Shown: positions 14,017 through 15,303 of the stretch, one piece after another | How the letters are laid out: each line of letters begins with the position of its first letter | Position numbering within the stretch: the first letter of the stretch is position 1 | From: M3007 sp046155725 | Lineage (GTDB): Bacteria; Bacteroidota; Bacteroidia; Chitinophagales; Saprospiraceae | NCBI GenBank assembly: GCA_046155725.1 | Contig: JBJXFT010000124.1 | Location: forward strand, 1-15,303 | Reading direction: 5' to 3' | DNA length: 15,303 nucleotides | Translations under genes and position numbers: made by a program | Notes under the pieces: model-generated | What the model was told of the DNA's origin: nothing | The model's input: only the letters and a program-made list of their open reading frames with translations | Database searches by the model: none

Positions 14017-14024
14017 CAAAAGTA
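14017..14024 (-). promoter_or_regulatory. Putative -7 box TACTTTTG
   Basis: The minus strand reads TACTTTTG, matching TAnnTTTG, only 10 nt before the ATG at 14006. Transcription would start about 5 nt before the start codon, giving an almost leaderless mRNA. Confidence 0.5.
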
Positions 14025-14108
14025 GCAGATTTTAAACGCCACACCCGCAAACGAAAATTGCGTACCCTTACCCCAGTGAGCGGAAGGGCTGAGGCTTAAA
14101 AGAGCAAA

Positions 14109-14429
14109 TTATTTTCTTGTCCCTCCTACCGGATTGCCCCTCGGTTTCCTTCCATGCTCATCAAAATATCGGTCAATGTATTCGTCTTCCAATTCCTTTG
14201 CTCTTGCTCTGCCTGAAATATTTTTGAGCAGGACATTGCCCACAAAGCGCAATAAACCGACTGCCCTGTTGAGAAAGTCAATCTGGTTGCGCATCCGCTT
14301 GGAAAGCCCGTCCCTTTCAATAGGGTCATCTGTGATGCCATACTTGAACACACCATTTTCAGCCGTATCCCAGATTTCGTAGAGATGGTGCGGGTTCTCA
14401 TTTTCGAGGGAATTGCCGTGCTTGCTCAT
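14109..14429 (-). CDS. Solo GIY-YIG/URI-fold nuclease domain, polymorphic-toxin tip
   Basis: 106 aa. The sequence opens Lys-His-Gly-Asn-Ser-Leu, like the joint that precedes C-terminal toxin domains in RHS and other polymorphic toxins (recalled pattern). It then shows a GIY-YIG-like core: LYEIWD (16-21) in place of the GIY strand, FKYGIT (28-33) in place of the YIG strand, GLSKRMRNQ with the likely catalytic Arg45 or Arg47, AKELEDEYID with the metal-binding Glu candidate (near 79-84), and a C-terminal GRKPRGNP with the conserved Asn. This fits the Tox-URI toxin group, which are predicted nucleases. What is odd is that there is no export signal, RHS repeat or other delivery region: the domain stands alone. 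It follows the DUF4240 gene by 5 nt and has no promoter of its own. It could be a cytoplasmic toxin of a toxin-antitoxin-like pair, a displaced cassette, or a domesticated nuclease. Confidence 0.85.
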   Translation of the reverse strand: MSKHGNSLENENPHHLYEIWDTAENGVFKYGITDDPIERDGLSKRMRNQIDFLNRAVGLLRFVGNVLLKNISGRARAKELEDEYIDRYFDEHGRKPRGNPVGGTRK

Positions 14430-14434
14430 GCTGC

Positions 14435-15010
14435 CTACAATGAAATGGTGTCCGCTCCCCAGCCATTAGGGTTAAAGCCAGTTTCGAAAATGTATTTTGG
14501 CTGGTGTTCCAGGCTGCTGCCGGTTTTTCGGAACCAGGCTCGCTCAGGAATGTCGAGCAACGCCTCGAAGAACAAATCTTTTGAAAAAGCAGCCGGGTTT
14601 TTCAATACCTCTTCATAAAATTCGCGCCCATTGGCTACCACGCAACAACGGGCATAGAGGAACAAATCGGAAGAAATGCTTTCCTTGGCTGAAACGGAAT
14701 GTTCCGCATAAACCCGACTGTCGAGGAGGTACAACTTTTCGGAAAGCAGGTCATAAAACGAAAGGATGGATGATTCGGGCAGCCTCGAAAGTTGACGGAC
14801 AGCAGGTTCGATGACCGCATCGTCGTTGCCTTCTTTCGACCAGTCGAGCAGGGAGATAATGTCCCAAAACCGCTCCTCATTCAAGGCCGCTGCCTCGTCC
14901 GGTATGCCTGCCATGACGATCTGTATTTCTGCTTCCGGGTATTTCTTCTGCAAGTCCCGGACAACAGCGGGGTTTAGTGCGGTCAACGGTATTCTAACGG
15001 CAGTTTGCAT
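14435..15010 (-). CDS. DUF4240 protein with antitoxin-like N-terminal segment
   Basis: 191 aa from the ATG at 15010; a TTG two codons upstream is the only longer choice. Residues 1-33 (MQTAVRIPLTALN..., Asp-Leu-Gln-Lys-Lys-Tyr-Pro-Glu-Ala-Glu) resemble the short N-terminal segments of small Bacteroidota antitoxins with an Ile-Pro-Leu-x-x-Leu-Asn theme (by eye). Residues about 44-165 match DUF4240: ERFWDIISLLDW, DDAVIEPAVRQLSRLPE, ILSFYDLLSEKLYLLD, DLFLYARCCVVANGREFYEEVL and LFFEALLDIPERAW. DUF4240 has no proven biochemical activity that I know of. No signal peptide or membrane helix, so cytoplasmic. With its stop 5 nt before the toxin-like nuclease gene and one shared promoter, it is a good candidate for the cognate immunity or antitoxin protein. 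That role is inference from order and fusion. Confidence 0.87.
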   Translation of the reverse strand: MQTAVRIPLTALNPAVVRDLQKKYPEAEIQIVMAGIPDEAAALNEERFWDIISLLDWSKEGNDDAVIEPAVRQLSRLPESSILSFYDLLSEKLYLLDSRVYAEHSVSAKESISSDLFLYARCCVVANGREFYEEVLKNPAAFSKDLFFEALLDIPERAWFRKTGSSLEHQPKYIFETGFNPNGWGADTISL

Positions 15011-15027
15011 GACCAAAGGATTTTTGA

Positions 15028-15035
15028 CAAAGGTA
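15028..15035 (-). promoter_or_regulatory. Putative -7 box TACCTTTG
   Basis: The minus strand reads TACCTTTG, matching TAnnTTTG, 17 nt before the ATG at 15010. A TTTTTG about 15 nt upstream lies within the palindrome at 15050-15071 and may be the -33 element, although spacing is slightly short. Confidence 0.6.
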
Positions 15036-15049
15036 GCGCATTTGGGTTT

Positions 15050-15071
15050 TCAAAAATGCGCGCATTTTTGA
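15050..15071. promoter_or_regulatory. 22-bp perfect palindrome, candidate shared operator
   Basis: TCAAAAATGCG is followed by its exact reverse complement CGCATTTTTGA with no spacer. It lies between the divergent DUF4240 gene (ATG at 15010, minus) and the small ORF (ATG at 15092, plus), just upstream of the DUF4240 -7 box where a -33 element is expected. That is the usual place for an autoregulatory operator of an antitoxin. Confidence 0.55.
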
Positions 15072-15091
15072 GGGCAAAAAAAATTTAGCAA

Positions 15092-15256
15092 ATGGCAGAA
15101 TTACTTCTGAAATACGAACTCTTGGCCCCCCTCGGCAAGCAGCAACTGCTTGAGTATTTGAACTTGTTGATTTCAACTAAGGAACGGGTGAATAATAACT
15201 TGTGGATTTCAGGTAGGTTCGTTTTTGCCAAAACAACTATCTTTTTGTGCGAATAG
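15092..15256 (+). CDS. Small antitoxin-like ORF, possibly truncated
   Basis: 54 aa, ATG at 15092, stop TAG at 15254-15256. The start MAELLLKYELLAPLGKQQLLEYLNLLIS is an amphipathic helical pattern like small Bacteroidota antitoxins (DUF2281-like), which usually run longer with a charged C-terminal tail. Here the sequence after about residue 32 (NNNLWISGRFVFAKTTIFLCE) does not fit, so the gene may be frameshifted or recombined. AACTTGTTGATTTCA (15161-15175) recurs with one change at 15197-15211, exactly 36 nt later and in frame. No toxin follows within the window. It is divergent from the DUF4240 gene across a 22-bp palindrome. Coding status is likely but not certain. Confidence 0.45.
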   Translation: MAELLLKYELLAPLGKQQLLEYLNLLISTKERVNNNLWISGRFVFAKTTIFLCE

Positions 15257-15303
15257 TGGGGCTATTTAATCAAAAAGATGGGCAGTTTGGGTGAAAAGGA
15301 ATC

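Overview
The window looks like a chromosomal segment from a Bacteroidota bacterium, most plausibly a Saprospiraceae/Chitinophagales-type organism (inference). The evidence is: two proteins with C-terminal type IX secretion (T9SS) sorting domains, a M43-like metalloprotease with a beta-helix, Bacteroidota-style lipoproteins, a membrane-anchored AraC regulator, almost no Shine-Dalgarno sequences, and a TAnnTTTG -7 box ahead of six genes. No rRNA, tRNA, CRISPR array or complete insertion sequence was seen.

Layout. 1-727: simple repeats, two hairpins and a duplicated 17-bp motif, no convincing gene, closed by a strong terminator that serves the next gene. 728-4232 (minus): a lipoprotein, a GH36 alpha-galactosidase and a small XRE-type HTH regulator. 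The GH36 frame carries two repeat elements translated in frame (a REP-like composite palindrome and a TTTTGAC-type tandem repeat). The HTH gene ends in a run of 16 G. 4270-4460: the divergent control region between the HTH gene and the protease gene, with three GGAAA/TTTCC palindromes 30 and 20 bp apart. 4459-9219 (plus): two secreted T9SS cargo proteins, a 1060-aa zinc metalloprotease and a 501-aa protein with seven propeller-like repeats. Their C-terminal tails are nearly identical in DNA.

9344-12601 (plus): an outer-membrane barrel protein, a lone dTDP-4-dehydrorhamnose 3,5-epimerase (rfbC), and a probable two-gene operon of a lipoprotein alpha/beta hydrolase and a small barrel protein. 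A 34-bp perfect palindrome lies before rfbC. 12602-12818 holds only simple repeats. 12819-14006 (minus): AraC-type regulator with an N-terminal multi-helix membrane domain.

14109-15256: the most unusual part. A solo GIY-YIG/URI-fold nuclease domain resembling the tip of a polymorphic toxin lies 5 nt behind a DUF4240 protein that begins with an antitoxin-like segment. Both are read from one promoter. A 22-bp perfect palindrome separates this pair from a divergent 54-codon ORF that also looks like an antitoxin. I propose that this is a compact toxin/immunity or toxin-antitoxin-like module (inference from domains and order).

All family calls come from motif recognition by eye, without database searches. 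Start codons of several genes were shortened from the longest possible frame because a TAnnTTTG box lies inside or just upstream of the longer frame.
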